Assembly (NCBI GenBank): GCA_015680685.1
Contig: MNCI01030836.1
Location: 59,443-123,442 of the forward strand
Source of the DNA: Gnetum montanum
Lineage: Eukaryota > Streptophyta > Gnetopsida > Gnetales > Gnetaceae
Reading direction: 5' to 3'
DNA length: 64,000 nt
Shown here: in pieces, positions 33,490 to 45,411 of the stretch
Layout: the number at the start of each line of letters is the position of its first letter
Numbering within the stretch: the first letter of the stretch is position 1
Program-made: the position numbers and the translations under genes
The notes under the pieces: generated by a model
What the model was told of the DNA's origin: nothing
Seen by the model: only the letters and a program-made list of their open reading frames with translations
Database searches by the model: none

Positions 33490-34838
33490 TGTGTGAACCC
33501 CAATGGGGTAAGTATGACTGAGTCCCAATAATTCCAACATCCAAGGATCCCAATTCTTTATTTATTAATGCTAGCCATGCTCAACCGTTTAGTTATGAGG
33601 GATAACCCCCATTCTAATAACAAGTAGGATTAATAAATATTTTTCATTTTCTTTAATTTTGAAATTTTTGTTTTTCAGTTTTTTACTTTTTAACTTATTG
33701 CTTGATCTTTTTGCCTTTTTGTCTTTTATCTTTTTATCTTTTTGTAAGTAATCTCATCTACGAATAAAACACTCATGTGACTCATTAGTTGGGGTGTTGT
33801 TCTATGCTATCAAGTCTCGGGTAACTAATTAGTTGAACAATGAGCTCACAACATCCATCCACCCATTCTATTAATAAGAGGTTCTACCCTAGGTACAATG
33901 ATATTCCTAATCATTAAAACTTAAAGTAATTTTGTGTTATTGTACCCAGAATAAAGAAGGATGAACCAAGTGGGAATGGCCAGGGTGTGACATCAAGGGG
34001 ATTTGTTGATTTTCTTTGGTGACATTTGTAGGAGTTATCATGCAGCTTGGTTGTACTAAGATCTTTGTAGATTTAATGAAAAATGGGAGTGAGAGTAATC
34101 AAAAGGTACCCAACTAGAAAAAAACATGCTCCCATTGGAAAGACATGCACCCATGCCTGAAGGTAGGTGGCTTCTTTGGATTAGACAATACATCAAAAAA
34201 ATGAGTGCCACAATGCAAAATCACTACTTCCTTGAATGAACAAAATGCCAAGTGATCGTACACCTTGCTGTCATGGTGCTCTTATGGTTGTCCATCATTG
34301 GATGAAGCAATGTGATGTCACTAATCAGAGGAATGGATTTGGTCTTGAGTTTGGAGCCATGGGGGCTAATGACACATTAATCATGGCTACACTCAGGATT
34401 CATTGTGCCCTAGGTAAGCTACCTAATCTCCCAATCTCTGCAATCCCTTCTACAATTCACCTCATCTCGTTGTTCATGTATGTGTGACTCATGTCTTGTG
34501 AAGCATTGAATTCATACCTAATCACGATGGTATCTACGTGTGTGTTTTTTGGAATTGGTGTGGATTACATTTAACCCTTCTAGTGCCTACGGACATTTTA
34601 AGGTGTGGTTACGCAAGGGCATTATAGGTTGGAACTTGCTTTGGGGAGGACCCACTTGCGTAACCCTTGTAACTTGCACTTGTAACACATCTCCCACTCA
34701 TCATCCTATACCCTCTAAATATTACCAATGTTCTTCTTTCCCTTATCATCCTATCGATTCAAATGTTCCTATGAGCCAACACATGTGCTTTTTCCTCATA
34801 CTCTTCATAACTTCCATTGTCAACTTTTACACCATTAT
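33490..34838 (+). other. Conserved non-coding spacer of element C with splice donor
   Basis: Closely parallels 6280-7600 of element A: a T-rich tract (33640-33745), ATTCTATTAATAAGAGGTTC, GGTGTGACATCAAGGGGATT and GTGCCTACGGACATTTTAAG. TAG|GTAAGC at 34413/34414 matches the donor in A. ORFs at 34236-34487 and 34540-34851 lie in this spacer and are not conserved as protein. Element D is inserted after 34838. Confidence 0.55.
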
Positions 34839-35358
34839 TGATGGGATGTGATATCACATCTTTCCCCACGATATCGTGTATGCGATATCGCAGTCTGCTG
34901 TAATGTCTATAAAGAAGAAGCAACTCTCCCTTGTTTCAAACAATAGAGTAGATTGTAACTAAACTTTGGTAGTTTGATCCCTCTAGAGATAGATTATTTT
35001 CCCATGTCTACCCACAGTGTGGTGATTGTAATTGTATGGCATCCTTTATTTGAGTGTGACGTACTTGGACATGCACATGACTAGAAATAAAGATCGAGAT
35101 TACTTCATCATTGCAGCATTCACTTTGTTTATTAATTTATTTAATTGTTATTTACTACTTTCCTAATTAGTTTCTCTCACCCTTAAACTCATGTTAGAAC
35201 ACGGAATGAGTACGACATGATTATGAGCATTTAAGTGTGACTACTTGGTAACCCAGTAGCATACCTGGGATCTGCGCTTGGTAATCCCAGTGGTAGTCAT
35301 GCACGAAGTCCAAGATGTGTACGAATAATCAAGGAACAGATGCTCATTGCACTTAGGA
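34839..35358 (+). repeat. Element D 5' LTR, 3'-truncated
   Basis: TGATGGGATGTGATATCACA at the start, two GATATCG units 14 bp apart (34870-34890), and TATAAAG at about 34908. It matches 39131-39650 and then stops at CACTTAGGA. Confidence 0.88.
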
Positions 35359-35651
35359 CATACCTCACACACATAATTTCTTATCCTCAGCTTAATTTTT
35401 CAATTAATTTTCTTCCCTATTATTATCCCTTTGAATTTCAACATTCCAATGTACCATTACATACCCTTTTTCTTACCACCCAAGGTTTTATTGAAATAAT
35501 CCACACCATCATCATTAATGATGCCTTTCGAATTAATGAATTTTCCTAGCACATCTTGATTATAGTTAATGTCCTCAAGTTCCAATGTTAATTTGAAGGA
35601 AATCATTTTAAAAAAAACAGTATTTTCATGGTGCCTCACATCACCAAGGAC

Positions 35652-35726
35652 GAGATATCGCGTACGCGATATTGCGTCCCATGGGATATCACATACGCGA
35701 TATCGTGTCCCCACCACCTATAAATA
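35652..35726 (+). promoter_or_regulatory. Internal promoter-like GATATC array and TATA box before ORF2 (element D)
   Basis: Contains the perfect 18-bp palindrome ATATCGCGTACGCGATAT (35655-35672), a second GATATCACATACGC/GATATC pair 14 bp apart, and TATAAATA at 35719-35726, followed by a C14-like run. The same 18-mer occurs in the U3 of solo LTR G at 58522-58539. The ORF2 ATG lies 488 bp after the TATA box. Promoter activity is inferred. Confidence 0.65.
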
Positions 35727-36174
35727 GGTACCCCCCCCCCCCCTACAACACTTAGCATAATTTTTCCATTCACACAGGGGGAGTTTTTGAAATTTTTCTC
35801 TACAACTTGCGATTGAGTGACCCTTGCTTTTCTACTTATCTCTCGCTCGCTGGTACTTTGATTTTAATTTTGTTTGAACCTAATTGAACCCAGAGTGTTC
35901 AACTTAGTCATGGGGGAGACACACTTGCCAAAAAGTGCCTAACTTTTCTAAAATTTCTCATTGCCCAAAGGACATCAATTAGGGTAATTAACTATAACAC
36001 TTAGAATCATTGTGCCTAAAAATCATTTAATCCTTAGGTATACTAGGAAATTAAAAATGGAAACCACCTAAGTCACAGGACTCATTATTACAAACTCTTG
36101 GGCACGATCACATGTTATAACATAAGATCTTTAATAAAGGCAAGCAATAAGGTATAACTTAACTTTAAAAACAA

Positions 36175-36206
36175 CCTTACTAACGTTTGGCCTGTGTGAT
36201 TGCAGA
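36175..36206 (+). promoter_or_regulatory. Branch point and splice acceptor before ORF2 (element D)
   Basis: TACTAAC at 36178-36184 is a perfect branch consensus. GTGTGATTGCAG ends at 36205, and ATG begins one base later at 36207. The equivalents lie directly against the ATG at 7805, 40651 and (minus strand) 61704. Confidence 0.6.
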
Positions 36207-38968
36207 ATGGCCCCGAAACGTGCACAACAAGAGGGTCCTGCTCAAGGTGGAAAGAAACAATCTTGGAGAGGTGGAAGACAAGGTCCTGCTAGACAACATG
36301 CAGAACAGGAGGAGCAATCATAGCATTCATCAAGATGAACCTCCTACCGAATGATCTAGGCAAGTAGAAGGAGCTGTTGCAACGCCTGAATGGGGATAAC
36401 AACTCACGTTGCCCCAAGAGTTTGTTTAGGCTATCCATGAGAAGTCCACATTCATTGCAGTGATTTTGGAGTTAAACTTTGAATCTTTTGTAGAGTTCAC
36501 TCTTGAGGCTATTAGGGATCACCTCAAAGGGTCTCCCTTATGGCCTATCCTCTATGAAAGCAGTGTCTGGTATCTCGGAGAGACGTACCAATTTTGGCAC
36601 AATAGGGAGCAAGGCACCACTATTAATATTTTTGGTGTAACAGTTGACTTCTTTGTGTAGACCATTTTAGAAGTGTTAGACCTTTTGAATATAGGGTCCC
36701 AAGTTGCTCAGTTATCCACCCGTTCAGACCCCAATGTGCGAAAGAATTAGTTTGAGAAGGCTTATGGAAAAGACAAAGCATTTGATGAATTGACAACAAA
36801 AGAAAGGGTTTATTTCAAAATTGGAACATATCACCTCTTCCCCACAAAAGGCTTAAAAAGGATATCGACGTATGCCACTAGAGGATGTGCAGTGTTGATG
36901 GGAAAGGTTAACGCTAACCTACCCCATCTATATTTCACAGAGATCTTGAGGTGGTTCAAAGAATGAAAGATAGGGAAGATGGTGTTGCCTTTCCCTTGTC
37001 TTATCATAAGGCTTTGCCAACATGCTGGTATTCGAGGATACACCAATGACGTCCTCCGAAAAGCCCAAACTACTTCATATGCTAAATTGCTAAAGGCGCT
37101 AGCTCCAAGGAAAAGCACTGGTGAAGAGCTGTGACCAAAACAAGAAGAAGAACAAATGGTTGGACCCAATCAACCTCTAGCCATGGGTCCCAGCCAACAA
37201 CAAGAAGTAGGGCCTAGCATAGGCTAGGATCAATCACCACCGCCACAAGACTACAGACTATCGATGAGCCATCTTAGGGCCATCACTGAGATGGTCAGTT
37301 GGGGAAGTCATGATGATGTAAACCTCTTCCACATCATCGATGATGCCATATAGCCTATGGTTTCATTAGATCACACAAGGGGTGAAGTATCCATTCAAAT
37401 AGGAGGAGGAAAAAGTAGATGGTCGCAACAAATCTCAGGAAATGTTGCATCTTTCTAGGTGCAATTAGAGACTAGTGAAAGGGCCACTGTGATGGTCATG
37501 CAACACTAGAATGTCACAGGAGCTGCATAAGTGGTTGTAGACCACATCAAAGAATCCTTAAACGTACCTATTGTGCCATTGGTAGATCTCTCAGGAACAC
37601 ACGATGCTCAAACCTTAGCCAGAACCTCAATGACTCCTATGGAACATGAGGATGTACTTGATCAATTGCTTCAAAGAGGGAAAGTAATGACATCCCTATT
37701 TGACATCCCTCAGGATGTCACAACAATATAATCAGATCTTATTTCCACCAAGTGGAAACTGGTCTTATCTGAAGTAAGGGTCGAGCATGTTAAAGCTGAC
37801 GTGCAGAAACTACAAGAGCAACTCGTGGCCTTACAAGCAGCACAGCGGGACCCTCTGCAATTTGTTCCCACAGACCAGTTAGAAAATTTTAGAATAGAAC
37901 AACTGATCAAATTGATAGTAGAGAATAAAAAGGTGGTAGATGAAAAGGAGAAGGCAGTTTGGGATGCCTCCGCAGAAGAAGCACAAACCCATGCGCATCT
38001 TAAGGCACTCAAAGCCTTACAAGAAGAAAATAAACAACTGGTTGCAGACAATCTTCGATTGATCACTATAGAAAAGAAAAAGAATATTCTCGATGAATAA
38101 TTTCATCAATTATGAGAATAATTCATCCAGGTCAACCAAGATGTAAGTCGTTTAGCCAAAGAAAATTGAACCCTCTCAATGGAGGAGGTACACACTATTC
38201 GTCAAAAGTTAGCAATTGAGATAAGTGCATGGAAGAATGAGGCTAAACGACATGAGAAGCTGAAGGAGCACTTTCGCAATTAGGTGGGAATGTATAAGAA
38301 TATCCTTGAAAAGGAAATCCATATGGTTAAGGCCCAAATCAACACTATCAGTTCTCAACACACTAATTGGGGGGGCCATATTGAACACCTACGCCTCCGC
38401 CCACCAAACAGAAGTTAAGAATTAGGACCTGCAGATTCAGGACTTGACAGAGTACATGGAGTTGGCAAACCTCAGATATGCCAACCTTACCATGTTAATA
38501 GTAAGGCACCCAAGAATAGAGCTCGAGTAATAGGTAGCTCCCACCCACATCAAATACGAAGTAAAATTTGCAGAGTGTAAGAAGCTGGTGGAGAAATTGG
38601 ATGTTGCAAATTCTGAACTCGAAGTGGTGAAAGCTAACTACCAAGGATAAAAAGATGTCACAAATAATTTTTCTTGATGGCTAACGGACCTTCATGAATA
38701 CAACGATAAAGCCAGAGCCTATGAGGAGGAATGACGGGTGTTCACGGCTTGGTATGTCAACGCCAACCAAATGTTCTCACAACTACCCTGTCCATGGTAA
38801 GTGCTGACTCCATCAAACATTGGAACACTAACATGGATGACACAAGATCCTCAAACCAAAGAGGAGAAGCTCCAGGCCATACTTCAACACCATCAAGCTT
38901 CAAAGCCTAGAGCACATGACAGAGGGAAAGCGCTAATGGAGGAGCCACCGCCACCAAGAACTACATGA
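36207..38968 (+). pseudogene. Element D ORF2: plant-transposon-protein-like domain plus coiled coil
   Basis: Starts MAPKRAQQEGPAQGG. The basic N-terminus leads to a domain at about 36455-37090 whose pattern fits the 'putative plant transposon protein'/ATHILA ORF family. The matching blocks are LELNFESFVEFTLEA, FGVTVDFFV, ERVYFKIGTYHLFPTKGL, GKVNANLPHLYFTEILRWF and LPFPCLIIRLCQHAGI. A linker rich in Pro/Gln and a long Lys/Glu/Ala-rich heptad-like region follow (about 37740-38660, for example KVVDEKEKAVWDASAEEAQTHAHLKAL). The end is MEEPPPPRTT. Family membership is recognised from pattern only and the function is unknown. It occupies the env position but shows no membrane segment. Stops at many sites, frame changes near 38280-38400. 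Confidence 0.68.
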
Positions 38969-39130
38969 GTTTCAAGTTTTTGTAGTTGTAGCACTTTCTG
39001 TGTTGTGTCTTTCTTTTGTTTTCTTTTCACACTATAGCATAATTTTATTTTTTCCATCTAATAATCCCATACCTATCCACTATGTAATCACTGTAACTTA
39101 AGGACAAGTTTTTATTCAGTCATGGGGGTA

Positions 39131-39926
39131 TGATGGGACACGATATCGCATCTCTCCCTACGATATCGCGTAGGTGATATTGCAGTCCATCGCAATGTCT
39201 ATAAATAAGAAGTGGCTCTCCCTTATTTCACAAAATAGAGTATATTGTAGCCAAACTCTGGTAGTTTGATCCCTCCAGAGATAGATTATTTTCTCGTGTC
39301 TACCAGCAGTGTGGTGATTGTAATTGTACAGCATCCTTTATTTGAGTGTGACGTACTTGGACACGCACATGACCAGAAATAAAGATCAAGATTACTTTAT
39401 CATTGCAACATTTACATTATTTATTTATTTATTTATTTTTTATTTACTACTTTCCTAATTAGTTTCTCTCACCCTTAAACTCATGTTAGAACGTGAAATG
39501 AGTACGACTTGATTACGAGCATTTAATGTGACTACTTGGTAACCCAGTAGCGTACCTAGGATCTGCACTTGGTAATCCCAGTGGTAGTCATGCACAAAGT
39601 CCAAGATGTGTATGGATAATCAAGGAATGGATGCTCATCACACTTAGGCTAGATTAGATTCTCTTACCCTTTCCTCCTAGCTTAGTTAATATTACCTTCC
39701 ATTACCTTCAATAGTAGCATTAGATTAGGAACACATCATACACCTCACTCTGGACTAAACCATACATGAAAAAGCTAATACTAGTCCAGGTGGGAAGACA
39801 GCAAACTCCAACCTAAAGTCAACTATCTAGGTGCCACAACTAGTCCATCTGCAGAGTTCGACCGGATCACACGTGAAAATGCTTGTATTCGTACGGTTGA
39901 GTATAGGGGTACATCGCCACTCATCA
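39131..39926 (+). repeat. Element D 3' LTR
   Basis: 796 bp, preceded by GTCATGGGGGTA (polypurine tract). GATATCGC units and TATAAATAAG at about 39200. Ends CTCATCA at 39926. Confidence 0.92.
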
Positions 39927-40057
39927 ATTATATTTTTTATGCATTTAGTATTAGTTTATATTACCCTGGACCCTTTACATTGACCTAAAATTCCTCATTT
40001 TATACCTTGGAGTTTCAAAAATTTATAGATTTTTCCAAGTACCCTATTTTCTATAGG

Positions 40058-40150
40058 ACCTGATATTGGATCCCCGATATCAAGTCAGCCATGGTATCGA
40101 GTCCCCGCTAGCAGGTACACGATATCACGTCCTTAAAATCTATATACATG
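40058..40150 (+). promoter_or_regulatory. Internal promoter-like GATATC array before ORF2 (element C)
   Basis: GATATTGGATCCCC/GATATC (14-bp step), a GGTATCGAGTCCCC unit and CACGATATCACG, then CTATATACATGG as a weak TATA box near 40140. A GTGGGGGAGTTTTTCAAATTTT segment at about 40196 matches D (35776) and resembles B (18492). It is degenerate but aligned with the array of D. Confidence 0.5.
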
Positions 40151-40651
40151 GACATGCCCCCTGGTGAACATCAACATCATTTGCAACTATTCATGTGGGG
40201 GAGTTTTTCAAATTTTCTTCTATGACTTGTGATTATGCATTTCTTGTTCCAATAACCATAACTCACTCGCTAGTGCTTTGATTTTCATTCTATCTAAACC
40301 TACTTGAACCTAGAATGTTCAGTTTTGTCTTGGGGGAGGGGTACATGACGAATTGCGTATAAATTTTTTAAAATTCATCATTGCCCCAAGGACACTATCA
40401 AGGGTAATTAGTCATAAAAATAATAAACATGTGCCAAAAATAATTTCATCTCCTTATCTATACCGGGAAATTAAACTTTGAAGCCACCTAAGCAAAGTGA
40501 ACCAAATATTAAAACTTTTTGGGGACATTTCCATAAAAATTCCTAACTTTAAAATCACATCGAATAAGAAAAAATTCATTAAGGTAAGAAGTAAGGTATA
40601 ACTTAACTTTCGTAAGCAACCTTACTAATGATTGGCCTTGTGTGATTGCAG

Positions 40652-43425
40652 ATGGCCCCAAAGTGTGGACAATGAGAAGGTCCCTCTTAAGGTGTGTCTA
40701 ACAAACCTAGGAGAGGTAGAGGATAGGCGCTTGCTAAACAACATACAGAATAGGAGGCACAATCCTTCAGTATCCATCAAGAGACTCCTACTGCTATACA
40801 ATCAGAATAGGCAAAAGGTGAAGTTGTTGTAGCGCCTGAATAGGGACAACACCTCACGTTGCCCCTAGAGTGTATTCAGGTCATTTGTGAAAGGTCCACA
40901 TCAGCTGGAATGATCATGGAATTGAACTTCAGACCCTTCATGGAATTCACTCCTGATGCCATCAAGGACCAACTCAAAGGATCCCCATTATGGTCTATCC
41001 TCTCTGAAAGCAGTGCCTAGTACTTAGGAGGAATGTACCAATTTTGGCACAATAAAGAAGAAGGCACCACGGTTGACATTGGTGGTGTATCTATTGATTT
41101 TTCGACCAAGGCAATTTAGGAAGTGTTAAACCTTTTGAATAAGGGGCCAACAGCTTCTCACCTATCCACTCACTCCAATGCTAATGCATGAAAGGTTTGG
41201 TTGGATAGGGCATATAGTAAGGAAGATAAGATATATGGAGAATTGACATTGGAAGAAAGAATCTACTTCCAGATTGGTACTTGTCACATCTTCCCCAAAA
41301 AAGGATTAAACATGATTTTAACATATGTGGCAAGAGGAAGCATGATATTCATGGGCAAGGCTAATGCTAACCTACCCCATCTATATCTCATGGATATCTT
41401 AAGGTAATTCGAAGAACACAAGATAGGGAAGTTCGTGTTGCTCTTCCCTTGTCTCATAAGGAAGCTATGCAAACATGCTGGAATTCTAGGGTACACCAAT
41501 GACATCCCCAGAAGAGCCCAAAATGCTTCATTTGCTAAATTGCTAAAGCCACCAACTCCAAGGAAAAATGCTAGTGAGAAACTAAAGCTAGAGCCTGAGC
41601 AAGAACAAGAAAAAATGGTGGGACCCACTACAACTCAAACTATAGGGCCTAGCCAACTCCCAAGCTCAAGGCCTAGTCAACAATAAGAAGTGGGGCCTAG
41701 CATAAGCTAGTAAGATCAATTGCCATCATCGTAGGATTATCGACTGTTAATGAGCCATCTCAGGGCTATCGTTGAGACGGTTAGTTGGGGGAGTCATGAT
41801 GATGCTAATCTCTTCCGTGTCATCGACGATACCGTACATCCCATTGTCTCTATACATCAAGCACGGGGTGAGGTGTCCATTCAAACAGGAGGAGGAGAGA
41901 TTGATTAGTCACACCAAATTTCAAGGAATGCTGCATCCTTTTAGGTGCAACTCAAGACTAGTGAAGGGACCACAGTGGTGGTCATGCAGTACTAGGATGC
42001 ATCAAGAGTCATAAAAGTGGTCATAGACCATATCAAAGAATCCTTCAACATCCTTGTTGTGCCACTGATAGACTTCACTAGAGCACGTGATGCTCAAACA
42101 TTGGCTAGTCCCTCAATGACCCGTGCGGAGCATGACGATGTGCTTGATCAGTTGCTACAAACAAGACAAGTGATGATGTCCTTGTTTGACATTCCACAAG
42201 ATGTCACGGTAGTACAACCAAACCTCATCTCTACCAAGGAAAAGTTGGTCATGGCAGAGATCAGGGCCGAGCACGCAGAAGAAGAGTTAGCAAAACTCCA
42301 AGAGAGGCTTGTAACCCTACAAGCTACATAGTGGGACCCCTCTCAATTCATTCCCACAGACCAACTAGACACCTTTAGGACTAAGCAGCTCAACAAATTA
42401 TTGGCGACCAATAAGAGAGTGATGGAGGAGAAAGAGAAGGCTGACTAGGATGCCTCTAAGGCACTAGCATAAACCTACATGAACCCCAAGGCACTCAAAG
42501 CCTTACAAGAGGAGAATAAATAGCTCGTTATTGACAATCTTCGATTGACCGCTATGGAAAAATAGAAGAATGTTCTCAAAGAAAAATTTCAACAGCTATG
42601 AAAACAATTGATTAGGGTCAATCAAGATATGAACCGTTTGGCCAGAGAAAATTGAACCCTCTCAATGGAGGAGGTACGCACAATCTGTCAAAACATGGCC
42701 ATGAAAATAAGCATGCGACAAAACAAGGCTAAGCAGCATGGAGCATTTCCAAGACCAGGTGGGGATGTATAAGAAAATCATTGAGAAGGAAATCCATATA
42801 GCCAAGGCCCACATCAATGCTTTCAATGCCTAACACACTAGTTGGTGGGCCATATTGGACACATATACATTTGCCCACTAGGTGGAAATTAAAAGCTAGG
42901 AACTACAAATTTAATTGGAATTCGCAAACTTGTGGTATGCCAATCTAGCCATGTTGACAGTAGGGCAGTCAAGAATAGTGCTCGAAGGACAAGTAGCATC
43001 CACCTACGTCAAATATGAAGTAGAATTTGTAGAACACAAGAAAACGTTGCAGAAATTGGAAGTTGCAAATTCTAAACTAGAGGTGGTTAAAGCAAGCTAC
43101 CAAAGACAAAAAGATGTCGCAGCAGACTTGTCTTGATGGCTTACAAATTTTTAGGAGTACAGAGACAAAGCCAAAGCCTACGAGGAGGAACTATGGTTGT
43201 TTGTAGCCTAGTACGTCAAAGAAAATAAGATGTCCACAACTACCATGTCCATGGAAGGTGTTGACTCCATCAAACATTGGAGCATCAGCATGGATGGCAC
43301 AAGATCCCAAAACGAAAGAGGAAAAGCTCCAGACACTACTTCAATGTCATCAAATTCCAAAACTTGGAGCACAAGACAAAGGGAAGTAACCCATGGAGGA
43401 GCCACTGCCACCTGGAACCACATGA
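40652..43425 (+). pseudogene. Element C ORF2: plant-transposon-protein-like domain plus coiled coil
   Basis: MAPKCGQ directly after GTGTGATTGCAG (acceptor ending 40651). Domain blocks at about 40915-41530: MELNFRPFMEFTPDAI, GGVSIDFSTKAI, ERIYFQIGTCHIFPKKGL, GKANANLPHLYLMDILR and LLFPCLIRKLCKHAGILGYT. They are followed by a Pro/Gln-rich linker, LISTKEKLVMAEIRAEHAEE, a long heptad-rich stretch, YVKYEVEFVEHKKTLQKLEV, and the tail ending before TGA at 43423. Colinear with ORF2 of D, E and partly B. About 900 codons when read across breaks; the stops are mostly TAG/TGA where Gln, Trp or Arg would fit. Role unknown. Confidence 0.68.
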
Positions 43426-43616
43426 GTTCCACAAAATTTTGTAATTTTGTGATTTTGCATTTCTTGTGTTGTGTCCCAATTTTGTTCTATTACGTTCTCC
43501 ACTGCAGCATGAATAAATCCCTATCAGTTAATAATCCCATACCTATCCACTATGTAATCAATGGGGCTTGTTCTCAATTTGACTCAATGATGAGTTTTCA
43601 TTCAGTCATGGGGGTA

Positions 43617-44808
43617 TGATGAATCGTGATTCATCAGGCTATGATATCAAACCCCCGATATCAGATCCACGATATTGAGTACACAATATCGTAGCCTAAA
43701 TAACGATATCAGATACATGATATCATGACTCCTTTGTGAGCCTATAAATACACATGTAGGTGCATCAAAGGAATCAGTCTTTTAAGTTTTGAAATAGTTA
43801 GTTTTAGAAGTTAGTTTAGTAGAGTCTTTTTGTCATTCTTTTCCTCTCAACCCTTTCTCCTAGTGCATGCCCACACTGTGATGATTGTAATTGTACGACA
43901 TCCTTTATTCAAGTGTGATGTACTTGGACACGCACATGACTAGAAATAAAGATCGAGATNNNNNNNNNNNNNNNNNNNNNNNNNNNNNNNNNNNNNNNNN
44001 NNNNNNNNNNNNNNNNNNNNNNNNNNNNNNNNNNNNNNNNNNNNNNNNNNNNNNNNNNNNNNNNNNNNNNNNNNNNNNNNNNNNNNNNNNNNNNNNNNNN
44101 NNNNNNNNNNNNNNNNNNNNNNNNNNNNNNNNNNNNNNNNNNNNNNNNNNNNNNNNNNNNNNNNNNNNNNNNNNNNNNNNNNNNNNNNNNNNNNNNNNNN
44201 NNNNNNNNNNNNNNNNNNNNNNNNNNNNNNNNNNNNNNNNNNNNNNNNNNNNNNNNNNNNNNNNNNNNNNNNNNNNNNNNNNNNNNNNNNNNNNNNNNNN
44301 NNNNNNNNNNNNNNNNNNNNNNNNNNNNNNNNNNNNNNNNNNNNNNNNNNNNNNNNNNNNNNNNNNNNNNNNNNNNNNNNNNNNNNNNNNNNNNNNNNNN
44401 NNNNNNNNNNNNNNNNNNNNNNNNNNNNNNNNNNNNNNNNNNNNNNNNNNNNNNNNNNNNNNNNNNNNNNNNNNNNNNNNNNNNNNNNNNNNNNNNNNNN
44501 NNNNNNNNNNNNNNNNNNNNNNNNNNNNNNNNNNNNNNNNNNNNNNNNNNNNNNNNNNNNNNNNNNNNNNNNNNNNNNNNNNNNNNNNNNNNNNNNNNNN
44601 NNNNNNNNNNNNNNNNNNNNNNNNNNNNNNNNNNAGACTAAACCATATGTGACAAAGCAAATACTAGTCCAGGTGGGAAGATAGTGAATTGTGATCAGCG
44701 AGTAACTATCTAGATACCACAACTAGCCCGTCTATGGAGTTTAATCAAATCATGCATGAAACGCTCGTATTCATATGGTTGAGTGTAGGGGTACCTAGCC
44801 ACTCATCA
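43617..44808 (+). repeat. Element C 3' LTR with assembly gap
   Basis: Starts TGATGAATCGTGATTCATCA and ends CTCATCA at 44808. 343 bp are visible before the gap and 174 bp after it. Comparison with the 5' LTR predicts about 350 missing bases, whereas 675 N are given. Confidence 0.88.
43960..44634. other. Assembly gap (675 N)
   Basis: Run of N inside the 3' LTR of element C. Long X-filled reading frames across it are artefacts. Confidence 0.99.
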
Positions 44809-45411
44809 AATTGGAAAAGATATCTAAGAGAGATGTAGCTGGAAGGATTCAAGAAAATCTTGGAAACAGGATAACTAAACATGAAGCTAAAGTTGAGTTA
44901 GAAATAGTTACCCTTGAGCCTCAGTTGAGAAGGTCTACCAGAATACCAAGGCTTAGAGATAGATACTCTCCCTCGTTACACTATTTATTTTTGACTAATG
45001 CTGGAAAACCAAAATCTTTTGATAAAGAAATGTAGGTGATAGATCATGTTAAGTTGGAGTTGGCTATGAGAGATGAGATGAAGTCACTCCAATAAAATAT
45101 GACATGAACACTAACTAAGTTACCAGAAGGAAAGAGGGCATTGTAAAATAAGTGAATGTACAAGGTTAAGGAAGAACATGATGGTAGTAAAAAATACAAG
45201 GCAAGGTTAGTAGTTAAGGATTTCCAATAAAAAAGAGGAATTGACTACACAAAAATTTTCTCTTCTATAATAAAGTTAACTACCATTAGATTAGTGCTAA
45301 GTATTGTGACTACTGATGACTTGCATCTTAAGCAGTTAGATGTCAAAATCACTTTCTTGCATGGTGACTTGAATTCCATTTTTTGGTTGTTGTCATTTCT
45401 TTGTATTCCTT

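Larger units (their letters stand above)
34839..39926 (+). mobile_element. Element D: deleted Athila-like element nested in C
   Basis: Perfect 5-bp duplication attat (34834-34838 and 39927-39931). The 3' LTR is complete (39131-39926, 796 bp). The 5' LTR breaks off near 35358 and continues directly into sequence upstream of ORF2, so the end of that LTR, the PBS and all of gag were lost by one deletion. It keeps the internal promoter-like array, the acceptor and ORF2. It is the youngest of the nested set, since it lies inside C inside copia. Confidence 0.9.
30628..44808 (+). mobile_element. Element C: pol-less Athila-like element nested in copia
   Basis: LTRs 30628-31497 and 43617-44808 (the latter with an N gap). 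Perfect 5-bp duplication aattg at 30623-30627 and 44809-44813. The interior holds a PBS, gag, a spacer with a splice donor, an internal promoter-like array and a long ORF2, and is interrupted by element D (34839-39926). No protease, RT or integrase is present. C is the fullest copy of the gag plus ORF2 layout that A and D share in part. The two LTRs show roughly twenty differences in their first 135 bp, nearly all transitions. Confidence 0.92.

Noticed and set aside
43891-44722. ORFs of about 250 codons on both strands
   Set aside because: Artefacts of reading through 675 N.
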